From positions 806,001-870,000 of the forward strand of contig NZ_CP109171.1 in the NCBI RefSeq assembly GCF_036246005.1: a stretch of DNA of 64,000 nt, in the 5' to 3' direction. This stretch comes from Streptomyces sp. NBC_01723 (GTDB lineage Bacteria > Actinomycetota > Actinomycetes > Streptomycetales > Streptomycetaceae). This document shows, in pieces, positions 28,676 to 36,691 of the stretch. Below the pieces are notes generated by a model. It was not told where the DNA came from. It saw only the letters and a list, made by a program, of their open reading frames with translations, and ran no database searches. Each line of letters starts with the position of its first letter. Positions within the stretch are counted from its first letter, which is position 1. The position numbers and the translations under genes were made by a program.

Positions 28676-30748
28676 ATGAGTACAGCCGGGTCTGCCGGGT
28701 TCGAGGGCGACGCGTCGCCGCGCGGCCCCGTGCGGCCCAGCGGACTGCTCGACCTGCTGAGCGTGGCCTCGGTCGTGCTGGACGCCGAGGGCCGGATCGT
28801 GCTGTGGAGTCCGCAGGCGGAGGAGCTGTTCGGATACTCCGCACAGGAGGCGCTGGGGCAGTACGCCGCCCGCATCATGGTCCACGAACGCCACCTCGAC
28901 CTGGTCGTCAAGCTGTTCACCGACGTCATGCGGACCGGCCGCAGCTGGGCCGGGGCCTTCCCGGTCCGGCACAAGGACGGCGGCACCCGACTGGTCGAGT
29001 TCCGCAACATGCGTCTGCTGGACGACCGCGGGGACGTCTACGCGCTGGGGCTCGCGGCCGACCAGTCGACGGTGCGGCGGCTGGAGCGCGACCTGGCGCT
29101 CTCCTCACGGGTGATCACACAGTCACCGGTCGGACTGGCGGTGCTGGACACCGACCTGCGGTACGTCTCGGTCAACCCGGCCCTGGAGCGGATCAACGGC
29201 ATCCCCGCCGAGGACCACATCGGCCGGAGGACCCACGAGCTGCTGCCGCAGGTGGACGCGGCCCAGATGGAGGCCGCGGCACGGGAGGTGCTGGAGACCG
29301 GGCAGCCGGTGATCGACAAGCCCACCACCGGACGGACGCCCGCCGACCCGGACGAGGACCACGCGTGGTCCGTCTCGCTGTACCGGCTGGACGACGCGCT
29401 CGGCACGGTCCTGGGCGTGGCCGTCTCGGTCGTGGACGTCACCGAGCAGTACCGGGTGAGCGCCGAGGCCGCGCGGCGCCGGCTGGCCGCGGTCGCGGAC
29501 GCCTCCGCCCGGATCGGCACCACGCTGCAACTGGACCGCACCGCGCACGAGCTGGCCGACGTGGCCGTGCCCGGCCTCGCCGACGTCGCCGCCGTGGATC
29601 TCCTCCAGGCCGTGGTGGAGGGCCGGCGCAGCAACCTGGGCCCGGCCGAACCTGCCGTGATGAGGGCGCTGGCCGTGCACGCGGACGACGCCCCCGACGC
29701 GCTCACGGCGGCCGACCGGCCCGGCCAGGTGGCCCGGTACGGACCGGACCGCCTGGTCACCGAGTGCGTGCGCAGCGGGCGGCCGGTGTGGGTGGCCCGG
29801 GTGACCGGGAAGGACCTGGAGCGCATCGCCCGTTCACCGGAGGCGGTGGAGCTGCTGCGCCGGGCGGGCGTGCACTCGTACCTGGCCGTCCCGCTGATCG
29901 CGCGGGGCGAGGTGCTCGGCGCCCTGGACCTGAAGCGGACCGCCAACCCGCTCCCGTTCGGCAAGGACGATCTGCTGCTGGCCAAGGAGCTGGCCGCGCG
30001 GGCCGCGCTGCAGATTGACAACGCCCGCTGGTACCAGAACGCCCGTACCACCGCCCTGACCCTCCAGCGCAGCCTGCTGCCGAGCCATCCGCCGGTGACC
30101 GGTGGCCTGGAGGTCGCCTCGCGCTACCAGCCGGCCGGGGCCACCAGCGAGGTCGGCGGCGACTGGTTCGACGTGATCGAGCTGGAGGGGTGCAAGACCG
30201 CGCTCGTGGTGGGCGACGTGATGGGCAGCGGCATCGCGGCGGCGGCCTCGATGGGGCGGCTGCGGACCGCGACGAACACCCTGGCCGCCCTCGATCTGGA
30301 TCCGGCGCTGCTCATGGAGCACCTGGACCGCACCACGGCGGGCCTGGACCAGGCCATCGCGACCTGCGTCTACGCCGTGCACGACCCGCACGAGAGGCGG
30401 TGCCTGATCGCCAACGCGGGGCACCTGCCGCCGGTGCGGCTGCGGGCCGGGCACCCGCCGGAGCTGCTGGACCTGCCCACCGGGGTGCCGCTCGGGGTGG
30501 GCGGCGTCCCGTTCACCACGACCGCCGTCGCCCTGGAGCCGGGCGACCGGCTGGTGCTGTACACCGACGGCCTCGTCGAGACCCGCCGGCACCCCCTGGA
30601 CGAGCGGCTGAACGCCCTCCTGGCGCTGCTGGACGGCCCGGACCGCCCCCTGGAGGAGGTCTGCGACCAGCTCCTGCGCACCCTGCACGAGCCGGAGAAC
30701 TCCGACGACGTGGCCCTGCTGATCGCCCGCGCCACGCCGCCCGCCTAG
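28676..30748 (+). CDS. PAS-PAS-GAF-PP2C (SpoIIE-type) serine phosphatase
   Basis: A 690-residue cytoplasmic regulator. PAS domains lie at about residues 25-130 (LFGYSAQEALGQ) and 135-265 (INGIPAEDHIGRRTHELL), a GAF domain at about 275-445 (SYLAVPLIARGEVLGALDLKR), and a PP2C/SpoIIE domain at about 455-690. The phosphatase has the metal motifs GGDWFDVI, VVGDVMGSG, GDRLVLYTDGLVE and the closing NSDDVALLIAR. Such proteins dephosphorylate anti-anti-sigma factors and so activate stress sigma factors in response to signals bound by PAS/GAF. No anti-sigma partner is adjacent. ATG 28676 is chosen where homology begins; GTG 28658 is possible. Confidence 0.9.
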   Translation: MSTAGSAGFEGDASPRGPVRPSGLLDLLSVASVVLDAEGRIVLWSPQAEELFGYSAQEALGQYAARIMVHERHLDLVVKLFTDVMRTGRSWAGAFPVRHKDGGTRLVEFRNMRLLDDRGDVYALGLAADQSTVRRLERDLALSSRVITQSPVGLAVLDTDLRYVSVNPALERINGIPAEDHIGRRTHELLPQVDAAQMEAAAREVLETGQPVIDKPTTGRTPADPDEDHAWSVSLYRLDDALGTVLGVAVSVVDVTEQYRVSAEAARRRLAAVADASARIGTTLQLDRTAHELADVAVPGLADVAAVDLLQAVVEGRRSNLGPAEPAVMRALAVHADDAPDALTAADRPGQVARYGPDRLVTECVRSGRPVWVARVTGKDLERIARSPEAVELLRRAGVHSYLAVPLIARGEVLGALDLKRTANPLPFGKDDLLLAKELAARAALQIDNARWYQNARTTALTLQRSLLPSHPPVTGGLEVASRYQPAGATSEVGGDWFDVIELEGCKTALVVGDVMGSGIAAAASMGRLRTATNTLAALDLDPALLMEHLDRTTAGLDQAIATCVYAVHDPHERRCLIANAGHLPPVRLRAGHPPELLDLPTGVPLGVGGVPFTTTAVALEPGDRLVLYTDGLVETRRHPLDERLNALLALLDGPDRPLEEVCDQLLRTLHEPENSDDVALLIARATPPA

Positions 30749-30761
30749 AGGTGCCGCACCC

Positions 30762-30950
30762 CTAGGGGTGCCGTTTGGATCTGGCCGGCCCCAGGCAACG
30801 GCGCCCTGCAACCGGCCCGAGCGGGGTCTGGCGCGTGCAGCTGCAAGGCGGAGGAGGGCGACAGGGCGGAGCCCTGGCAACCGACGACAACGCCGCGGAT
30901 GTGCGTGCCAGACCCTCCGACCCCGGCAAGATCCAAACGGATCCCCCTAG
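30762..30950. repeat. 189-bp MITE-like inverted-repeat element
   Basis: The ends are inverted copies. At the left, CTAGGGG then CCGTTTGGATCTggCCGG (30771-30788); at the right, CCGGcaAGATCCAAACGG (30923-30940) followed by CCCCCTAG. The 18-base inner arms match at 17 positions after inversion, 134 bases apart. The interior is GC-rich and codes for nothing convincing, and CACCCCTAGGGGTG (30757-30770) overlaps the left end. I recall very similar sequence scattered through Streptomyces intergenic regions. It lies between convergent genes and provides the stop codon of the HemK-like gene. Confidence 0.65.
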
Positions 30951-31786
30951 TCCTGTACGCCTGTCACCACGTGGGCGTACAGCTCCTCCGAGACCGCGAC
31001 GCGGGTCGTCATTCCGGCGCGGGTGAAGGCGGCGACCGCGGCGGGTGCCTGGGCCTCGCTCGTCTCGACCAGCAGGCAGCCGCCGGGCGCCAGCCAGCGG
31101 GGCGCCTCGGCCGCGACGCGGCGCAGCACGTCGAGTCCGTCGGCGCCCCCGTCGAGGGCGACCAGCGGTTCGTGGTCGCGGGCCTCGGCCGGCAGCAGGG
31201 CCACCTCGGCGGTGGGGACGTAGGGCACATTGGCCGCGAGGATGTCCACGCGGCCGCGCAGGGCCTCGGGCAGCGCGTCGAACAGGTCACCGGCGTACAC
31301 CCGGCCGCCCGCGTCGGCGAGGTTGCCGCGGGCGCAGCGCACGGCGGCGGGGTCGACGTCGGCGGCGTGCACCTCGGGCCGGTCCAGCGCGGCGGCCAGG
31401 GCCGCGCCGACGGCGCCGGAGCCGCAGCACAGGTCCACGACGACGGACGCGTGCGGCGCGTGGGCGAGGGCCTCGTCGACCAGGAACTCGGTGCGGCGGC
31501 GGGGGACGAAGACACCGGGGGCGACGGCGACCCGCAGGCCGCGGAACTCGGCCCAGCCGAGGACGAGTTCGAGGGGCAGCCCGGAGACCCGGCGGTCGAT
31601 CAGGGCGGTGAGTTCACCGGCGTCGCGGGCGGCGGCCATCAGGAGCGCCGCCTCGTCCTCGGCGAAGACGCAGCCCGCGGTGCGGAGCGCGGCGACGACC
31701 CCGTCACGCGACGGGCAGGGCACGGAGGGCAGGGGGGAACGCGAGGGGGCGGAGAGCGAGGGGCGTGCGGGAGAGGACGAGGCCAT
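30947..31786 (-). CDS. putative protein N5-glutamine methyltransferase (HemK/PrmC-like)
   Basis: A 279-residue class I SAM methyltransferase with the HemK layout: an N-terminal helical region, VDLCCGSGAVGAALAAAL (SAM motif I, near residue 125), DILAANVPYVPT near residue 195 and GGCLLVETSEAQAPAA. The catalytic NPPY of PrmC is replaced by NVPY, which marks the actinobacterial paralogue family rather than the release-factor enzyme; the substrate is uncertain. The TAG stop lies at the edge of the inverted-repeat element, ending T-G-V-Q-D. No clear ribosome site; start inferred from length. Confidence 0.8.
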   Translation of the reverse strand: MASSSPARPSLSAPSRSPLPSVPCPSRDGVVAALRTAGCVFAEDEAALLMAAARDAGELTALIDRRVSGLPLELVLGWAEFRGLRVAVAPGVFVPRRRTEFLVDEALAHAPHASVVVDLCCGSGAVGAALAAALDRPEVHAADVDPAAVRCARGNLADAGGRVYAGDLFDALPEALRGRVDILAANVPYVPTAEVALLPAEARDHEPLVALDGGADGLDVLRRVAAEAPRWLAPGGCLLVETSEAQAPAAVAAFTRAGMTTRVAVSEELYAHVVTGVQD

Positions 31787-31956
31787 GGGAGCCGAGAGCC
31801 TTTCGGGAACCGAAGGGCGCTCTCGACGGTCAGCCGTTCGCGGCGACCGTGCTGCCGTGAGGTGAGAGCACCCGGGTCGACACAGCGGTAATGGGTCTCA
31901 CCTCCCAGACGTCCGGCGGCCGGGACGGTCCGCGGCCGACGGTCACACTACCCCAA

Positions 31957-31971
31957 GTTGTACTCTGCAAC
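31957..31971. promoter_or_regulatory. MarR-box-like inverted repeat
   Basis: GTTGTACTCTGCAAC, with 6-base arms (one mismatch) 3 bases apart, lies 21 bases before the marR start at 31993. It closely resembles GTTGCACTCTCAAC upstream of the second marR at 44816. Confidence 0.5.
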
Positions 31972-31992
31972 CAGCGATGCGAGGGAGGACCT

Positions 31993-32490
31993 GTGACGGC
32001 TGCCGAGATGCCCGATGCCGCGGCGGACGCGGCCGTGGAGACCGTCCAGCGCGAGATGACGGCCTTCGCCCGCCGCGCCCGCGCCTCGGCGGGGCGTATG
32101 CATCCCGAGCTGTCGCTGGTGTCGTACACACTCCTCGGCCACCTGGAGGAGCGGGACGGCTGCCGGGCCACCGACCTGGCGGCCCACTACGCCCTCGACA
32201 AGTCCACGGTCAGCCGCCAGGTGTCCGCGCTGGAGCGGGCCGGGCTGATCGAGCGGCGTCCGGACACCGAGGACCAGCGCGTGCAGGTCCTGCACCTGAC
32301 GCGAGCCGGGCGGCGCATCCTTGCGCAGGTCACCGAGAGCCGCCGGGCGGCCTTCCGCGAGCGGCTCGCCGACTGGCCCGACGAGGACCTGATCCGCTTC
32401 GCCGCGTATCTGGAGCGGTACAACGCGTGGCGGGGCGGTCCGCGGGGCGAGGACCCGGACCGGGGAACGCCGGCCAACACGTACCGTTGA
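31993..32490 (+). CDS. MarR family transcriptional regulator
   Basis: A 165-residue MarR protein: LVSYTLLGHLEERDGCRATDLAAHYALDKSTVSRQVSALERAGLIERRPDTEDQR covers helix-turn-helix and wing (about residues 40-95), with flanking dimer helices. GTG 31993 has GGGAGGA 4-5 bases upstream and excludes the operator-like repeat from the gene. It precedes the molybdopterin oxidoreductase / flavin reductase pair on the same strand after a 64-base gap, so control of that pair is likely. Confidence 0.88.
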   Translation: MTAAEMPDAAADAAVETVQREMTAFARRARASAGRMHPELSLVSYTLLGHLEERDGCRATDLAAHYALDKSTVSRQVSALERAGLIERRPDTEDQRVQVLHLTRAGRRILAQVTESRRAAFRERLADWPDEDLIRFAAYLERYNAWRGGPRGEDPDRGTPANTYR

Positions 32491-32554
32491 CGGCGTACGC
32501 ACTGATCACGCAGGCCGCGAGCACCTCCCGCAGCGGCCCGAAAGGCCCCACCGC

Positions 32555-33160
32555 ATGAACACCACCCGAGGCTTCGCCGGGCGCCCGCGCGTCGACCGGC
32601 CGGGGCTGCCGCCCGGCCAGTACGACGCGGGCGACGACTGGCCCGTGCTGTCCGCCGAGGTCACGCCCGACCTCGCCCCCGCCGACTGGACCTTCCGGGT
32701 GGGCGGTCTCGTGGCCGAGGAGCGCACCTGGGACCTGACCGGGGCGCGCCGGCTGCCCGCCTCGGCGTACGAGGGCGACATCCACTGCGTGACCGGCTGG
32801 TCGAAGTTCGGCGTGCGGTTCGGGGGCGTGTCCCTGGACGCCTTCCTGGAGGCGGTCCGTCCGCTGCCGTCCGCCACGCACGCCGTGGCCTACGCGCACA
32901 CCGGCTACACCGCGAACCTGCCGCTGGCGGACCTGACCGGCGGCCGGGCCTGGATCGCCTGGGAGTACGAGGGGCGTCCGCTCGCCCCCGAACACGGCGG
33001 CCCGGTGCGGCTGGTGGTGCCGCACCTGTACTTCTGGAAGAGCGTGAAGTGGCTCGCGGGCCTGGAGCTGCTCGACCACGACCGGCCGGGCTTCTGGGAG
33101 CAGAACGGCTACCACGCGCGCGGCAACCCCTGGGAGGAGCAGCGGTACTCCGGTGACTGA
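32555..33160 (+). CDS. sulfite oxidase-like molybdopterin oxidoreductase
   Basis: A 201-residue protein with the SUOX/YedY molybdopterin fold. It has GDIHCVTGWSKFGVRFGGV, whose Cys78 is the expected molybdenum ligand, AYAHTGYTANLPLADL, AWEYEGRPLAPEHGGPVRLVVPHLYFWKSVKWL, and a C-terminal WEQNGYHARGNPWEEQRYSGD. No Tat or Sec signal is present, so unlike MsrP it should work in the cytoplasm. The next gene starts inside its 3' end (8-base overlap), implying a stable pair with the flavin reductase. Confidence 0.88.
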   Translation: MNTTRGFAGRPRVDRPGLPPGQYDAGDDWPVLSAEVTPDLAPADWTFRVGGLVAEERTWDLTGARRLPASAYEGDIHCVTGWSKFGVRFGGVSLDAFLEAVRPLPSATHAVAYAHTGYTANLPLADLTGGRAWIAWEYEGRPLAPEHGGPVRLVVPHLYFWKSVKWLAGLELLDHDRPGFWEQNGYHARGNPWEEQRYSGD

Positions 33161-33929
33161 GACGGCCACACACACGGCGGGGGCCCGCATGCCCCCCACG
33201 CGGTTCGCCGTGCCCGGACGCATCGAGGTGAACGGCCTGGTGGCCGGGGCGTGGCAGCCGGCCACGCTCACGGAGATCCGGCGCGAGACGCCCCGCGCGT
33301 CCACCTTCCGGTTCGCCGTGCCCGGCTGGGCGGGCCATCTGCCGGGCCAGCACCTGATGGTCCGGCTCACCGCCGAGGACGGGTACGCGGCCCAGCGGCA
33401 CTATTCGCTGGCGTCCGCGCCGGACGACTCCGGGCACATCGAGCTGACCCTCGACCACGTGGCGGACGGGGAGGTGTCGGGCTGGTTCCACACGGTGGCG
33501 CGGCCCGGCGACCGGATCGAGGTGCGCGGCCCGCTGAGCGGCTTCTTCGCCTGGCCGGGCGACCGTCCCGCCCTGCTGCTGGGCGCGGGCTCCGGCGTCG
33601 TCCCGCTGATGTCCATGGTCCGGCACCACCGGGCGCGGGGGCTGACGGTGCCGCTGCGGATGCTGGTGTCCGCGCGCGGCCCCGAGGAGTTGATCTACGC
33701 GGACGAGTTCGGCCCGGAGACCACCCCCGTCTTCACCCGGAGCGCCCCGGCCGGGACGCCCGTGGGCCGGCTGACCGCCGCGCACCTGGCAGCGCTGCTG
33801 TCCGAGCCGCCCGCCGGGGGCTGGGAGGCCTACGTGTGCGGATCGAACTCGTTCGCCGAGCACGCGTCACGGCTGCTGGTGGCCGGGGGCCAGCCGGTGG
33901 AGCGCATCCGGATCGAGCGCTTCGGCTGA
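33153..33929 (+). CDS. ferredoxin-NADP reductase-like flavoprotein
   Basis: A 258-residue FNR-family protein. The FAD domain has RHYSLASAP (R-x-Y-S) near residue 80 and GEVSGWFH; the NAD(P) domain has LLLGAGSGVVPLMSMVRH near residue 145 and ends VCGSNSFAEHASRLL...IRIERFG. There is no 2Fe-2S domain, so electrons must go directly to a partner, most likely the coupled molybdenum protein. GTG 33153 overlaps that gene by 8 bases. Confidence 0.88.
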   Translation: MTETATHTAGARMPPTRFAVPGRIEVNGLVAGAWQPATLTEIRRETPRASTFRFAVPGWAGHLPGQHLMVRLTAEDGYAAQRHYSLASAPDDSGHIELTLDHVADGEVSGWFHTVARPGDRIEVRGPLSGFFAWPGDRPALLLGAGSGVVPLMSMVRHHRARGLTVPLRMLVSARGPEELIYADEFGPETTPVFTRSAPAGTPVGRLTAAHLAALLSEPPAGGWEAYVCGSNSFAEHASRLLVAGGQPVERIRIERFG

Positions 33930-33970
33930 GCCGCGGCGGAACTTCGCCGTGAGGGTGGGCGAGGCCCGCC

Positions 33971-33987
33971 GGACTGGGTACCAGTCC
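33971..33987. promoter_or_regulatory. palindrome upstream of the Rv1733c-like gene
   Basis: GGACTGG-GTA-CCAGTCC, 7-base perfect arms, 106 bases before the next start. Possible operator. Confidence 0.35.
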
Positions 33988-34092
33988 AGTACGGGCACTC
34001 GCACACTGGCGCGACCCGGAGGCGCGGGGGTTCCCCGCCCGTCATGGACGTCCGTCCGCCTCCCGGGTCGCGGTGATCGCGGGGAGGTCGAC

Positions 34093-34677
34093 ATGCGAAC
34101 CCGGGTGCGTGGCTGGCGCTGGCGGCACAATCCGCTGCGCCGCCGGTCGGACGTCGTCGAGTCCTGGACCCTGCTGGTCGTCGCCCTGCTGCTGTTCGTG
34201 GGTGCCCCCCTGCTCGGGGCCGCCACCGCCTGGTGGGGTTACGGCCAGGCGAAGGCGATCGTCGCGGAGCAGCGGGCGGACCGGCACCGCGTGAGCGCCG
34301 CGGTGGCCGGCGACACCGGCGGCACCCTGCCGTCCGCCCAGCTCGACGGGCAGCACTCGTACCGCACGACCGTCCGCTGGAGCACGCCGGACGGCACGGA
34401 GCGGAGCACCACGGCGCGGGTCCCGGCCGACGCCCGGCGCGGTGACCGGGTCGACGTGTGGCTGGACTCGCGGGGGCGGAGCGTGCCGCCGCCGTCGGAC
34501 GGCGCCCAGATCTGGCAGCACAGCGCCACCGTGGGCTCCTTCTCCGCCATCGGCACCGGCCTCACGGTGCTCCTGCTGCACCGCGCGGTGCGCGGGGTGA
34601 CCCTCAGGCGCCGGATGAACGAGTGGGACCGCGACTGGGCCCGCACCGAACCCCAGTGGACGCACCGCGGGGCCTGA
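34093..34677 (+). CDS. Rv1733c family membrane protein
   Basis: A 194-residue protein with an Arg/Trp-rich N terminus (RVRGWRWRHNPLRRRSDVVE) and a first membrane helix (SWTLLVVALLLFVGAPLLGAATAWW, about residues 27-50). An extracytoplasmic domain with HSYRTTVRWSTPDGTERSTTARVP follows, then a second helix (VGSFSAIGTGLTVLLLHRAV) near the C terminus. The pattern matches the Rv1733c-like family abundant in Streptomyces; in mycobacteria the prototype is dormancy-induced, function unknown. GGGGAGG sits 5 bases before ATG 34093. Confidence 0.82.
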   Translation: MRTRVRGWRWRHNPLRRRSDVVESWTLLVVALLLFVGAPLLGAATAWWGYGQAKAIVAEQRADRHRVSAAVAGDTGGTLPSAQLDGQHSYRTTVRWSTPDGTERSTTARVPADARRGDRVDVWLDSRGRSVPPPSDGAQIWQHSATVGSFSAIGTGLTVLLLHRAVRGVTLRRRMNEWDRDWARTEPQWTHRGA

Positions 34678-34774
34678 CGGCTTCCCGCCCGCGCTCTGGT
34701 CCGCCTCCCGGCCCCTCACGTACGGTGTGATCATCCGTACGGTCCGGCACGTGCTCCCGCAAAGGCGGTTCCCG

Positions 34775-35743
34775 ATGGCCCTGTTCGATCTTCCGCTCGA
34801 CGAACTGCGGGCGTACCGGAGCGCGTCGGGCGAGCCGGAGGACTTCGACGCGTTCTGGACCAAGACGCTCCAGGAAGCCCGCGAGCACGACGTGGACGCG
34901 CAATTCGAGCCGGTCGACACGGGGCTGTCCACGGTGCGGGTGTACGACGTGACGTTCGCCGGGTTCGGCGGCCACCCGGTGAAGGGCTGGCTGACGCTGC
35001 CGGCCGCGGCGGAGGAACCGTTGCCGCTGGTCGTGGAGTTCGTCGGGTACGGCGGCGGGCGCGGGCTGCCGCACGAGCACCTGCTGTGGGCGTCCACGGG
35101 CCGGGCCCACTTCGTCATGGACACCCGGGGCCAGGGCAGCGGCTGGGGCGGCGGCGGCGGGACCGCGGACCCGGTGGGCGGCGCGCCCGCCTACCCGGGC
35201 TTCCTGACCCGCGGCCTGGACGCCCCCGAGAACTACTACTACCGCCGGGTCTTCACCGACGCCGTCCGCGCCGTCGAGGCGGCCCGCTCCCACCCGCTGA
35301 CCGACCCGGCACGCACGGTCGCGCTCGGCGGGAGCCAGGGCGGCGGGATATCGCTCGCGGTGGGCGGTCTGGTGCCGGACCTGGTGGCGGTCGCCCCGGA
35401 CGTGCCGTTCCTGTGCGACTTCCCGCGCGCGACCACGATCACCGACCGGCATCCCTACCGCGAGGTCGGCCTGTACCTGAAGACGCACCGCGGCCGGACC
35501 GAGGACGCGCTGCGCACGCTGTCCTACTTCGACGGCGTGCACTTCGCGGCACGGGGCCGGGCGCCGGCCCTGTTCTCGGCGGCCCTGGAGGACCAGACCT
35601 GCCCGCCGTCCACCGTCTTCGCGGCGTTCAACGCCTGGGCGCACGAGGACAAGGCGATCGAGGTGTACGACTTCAACGACCACGAGGGCGGCGGACCGTT
35701 CCAGCAGGCCGCCAAGGTGCGCTGGCTGCGCTCGTACGCCTGA
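34775..35743 (+). CDS. acetyl xylan esterase / cephalosporin-C deacetylase family (CE7)
   Basis: A 322-residue CE7 hydrolase: MALFDLPLDELRAYR start, PLVVEFVGYGGGRGLP oxyanion region, the family motif RGQ in DTRGQGSGWGGGGGT near residue 118, GGSQGGG nucleophile elbow near residue 187, and HEGGG with the catalytic His near the C terminus. No signal peptide, as is normal for cytoplasmic CE7 enzymes that deacetylate imported xylo-oligosaccharides. ATG 34775 is chosen because family homology starts there. A GntR/UTRA regulator follows downstream. Confidence 0.9.
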   Translation: MALFDLPLDELRAYRSASGEPEDFDAFWTKTLQEAREHDVDAQFEPVDTGLSTVRVYDVTFAGFGGHPVKGWLTLPAAAEEPLPLVVEFVGYGGGRGLPHEHLLWASTGRAHFVMDTRGQGSGWGGGGGTADPVGGAPAYPGFLTRGLDAPENYYYRRVFTDAVRAVEAARSHPLTDPARTVALGGSQGGGISLAVGGLVPDLVAVAPDVPFLCDFPRATTITDRHPYREVGLYLKTHRGRTEDALRTLSYFDGVHFAARGRAPALFSAALEDQTCPPSTVFAAFNAWAHEDKAIEVYDFNDHEGGGPFQQAAKVRWLRSYA

Positions 35744-35861
35744 GCGCCGCTGTCCCGGGTGGAGGCGGCGCGGTTTCGGACACGGCGGTCACGGCGGAGG
35801 CCGTACGCCGCCGTAGGCGCGGGTGGTGTTTCGGCCGAACCGGCGGACCGGCCTTCCCTGC

Positions 35862-35873
35862 TGGTTTAGACCA
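35862..35873. promoter_or_regulatory. GntR/HutC-type operator (DasR-like)
   Basis: TGGTTTAGACCA differs in one base from the palindrome TGGTCTAGACCA bound by DasR/NagR-type GntR proteins. It lies 65 bases before the gntR start, so autoregulation or DasR control is likely. Confidence 0.5.
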
Positions 35874-35937
35874 ATGGTACTCCTGGTGGCGCACCGAGCC
35901 CGCACGGCTACCGTACGTCACCTCCAGGAGGCGCGGC

Positions 35938-36681
35938 ATGGACCGCACCACCCCGCACGACGACCCTCTCGCCGACGACCGGCCGCTGTACTGGCGGGTG
36001 GCGGCACGACTGCTCGGCGAACTGCACGACGGCACCGTCCCGCCGGGCGAACGGCTGCCCGGCGAGCGCCGGCTGGCGGAACACTTCGGCGTGAGCCGGG
36101 AGACCGTCCGGCAGGCCCTGGACGTGCTGCGCCGGGACGGTCTGCTGACCACCGACCGCCGGGGCAGTCACGCCGCCCTCCCCGGACCGCCGGCCGGGAG
36201 TCCGGCGCCGCTCGCCTTCCCGGTGGGCGCCCGACCGGCCGAGCCCCGTACGGGCGACCGCGCCACCGTCGCCTGGGAGGCGCCGCCGCCCGAGCACGCG
36301 GCGGCGCTGGGGCTGGTACCGGGCCGTCCGACGCTGGTGCACCGTTACGCGTCGGCGACCGCCGACGGAAGCGGGCGGCGGACGGCCGTGACCTCGTTCT
36401 CGGCCGTCGCGCTCGCCGAGGTCGAGGAGCTGGCCCGCTACCGCGACCGCGCCGACGGCGTCGCCTCGGCCCAGCTGCGGCGGGCCTACGACTGGATGCG
36501 CAGGGCGGGCCTGACCCTGCATCACCGGGACACCATCACCCCGCTCACGGACGCGGCCTCGGTCCGGGTCGTGCGCCGGGTGCACGATCAGCACGACCGG
36601 CCCCTGGAGATCACGGAGCTCCTGGTGGACGCCCGACAGGACGCCCTGGTCTACGAGTTCACGCTGCCGGCCGCGGGATGA
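35938..36681 (+). CDS. GntR family transcriptional regulator (HutC/UTRA subfamily)
   Basis: A 247-residue regulator. The N-terminal GntR winged helix (LYWRVAARLLGELHDGTVPPGERLPGERRLAEHFGVSRETVRQALDVLRRDGLL, residues 18-72) is followed by a UTRA ligand domain (about 95-245, with HRDTITPLTDA and LEITELLVDARQDALVYEF). UTRA domains sense sugar phosphates or similar small metabolites. CCAGGAGG lies close upstream of ATG 35938. It is downstream of an acetyl xylan esterase, perhaps its target, and carries a DasR-like site in its own promoter. Confidence 0.9.
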   Translation: MDRTTPHDDPLADDRPLYWRVAARLLGELHDGTVPPGERLPGERRLAEHFGVSRETVRQALDVLRRDGLLTTDRRGSHAALPGPPAGSPAPLAFPVGARPAEPRTGDRATVAWEAPPPEHAAALGLVPGRPTLVHRYASATADGSGRRTAVTSFSAVALAEVEELARYRDRADGVASAQLRRAYDWMRRAGLTLHHRDTITPLTDAASVRVVRRVHDQHDRPLEITELLVDARQDALVYEFTLPAAG

Positions 36682-36691
36682 GCCCCGCCCA

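Noticed and set aside
30745..30936. Small minus-strand protein (63 codons) inside the inverted-repeat element
   Set aside because: It lies wholly in the repeat and reads like the spurious frames produced by such elements; no ribosome site.
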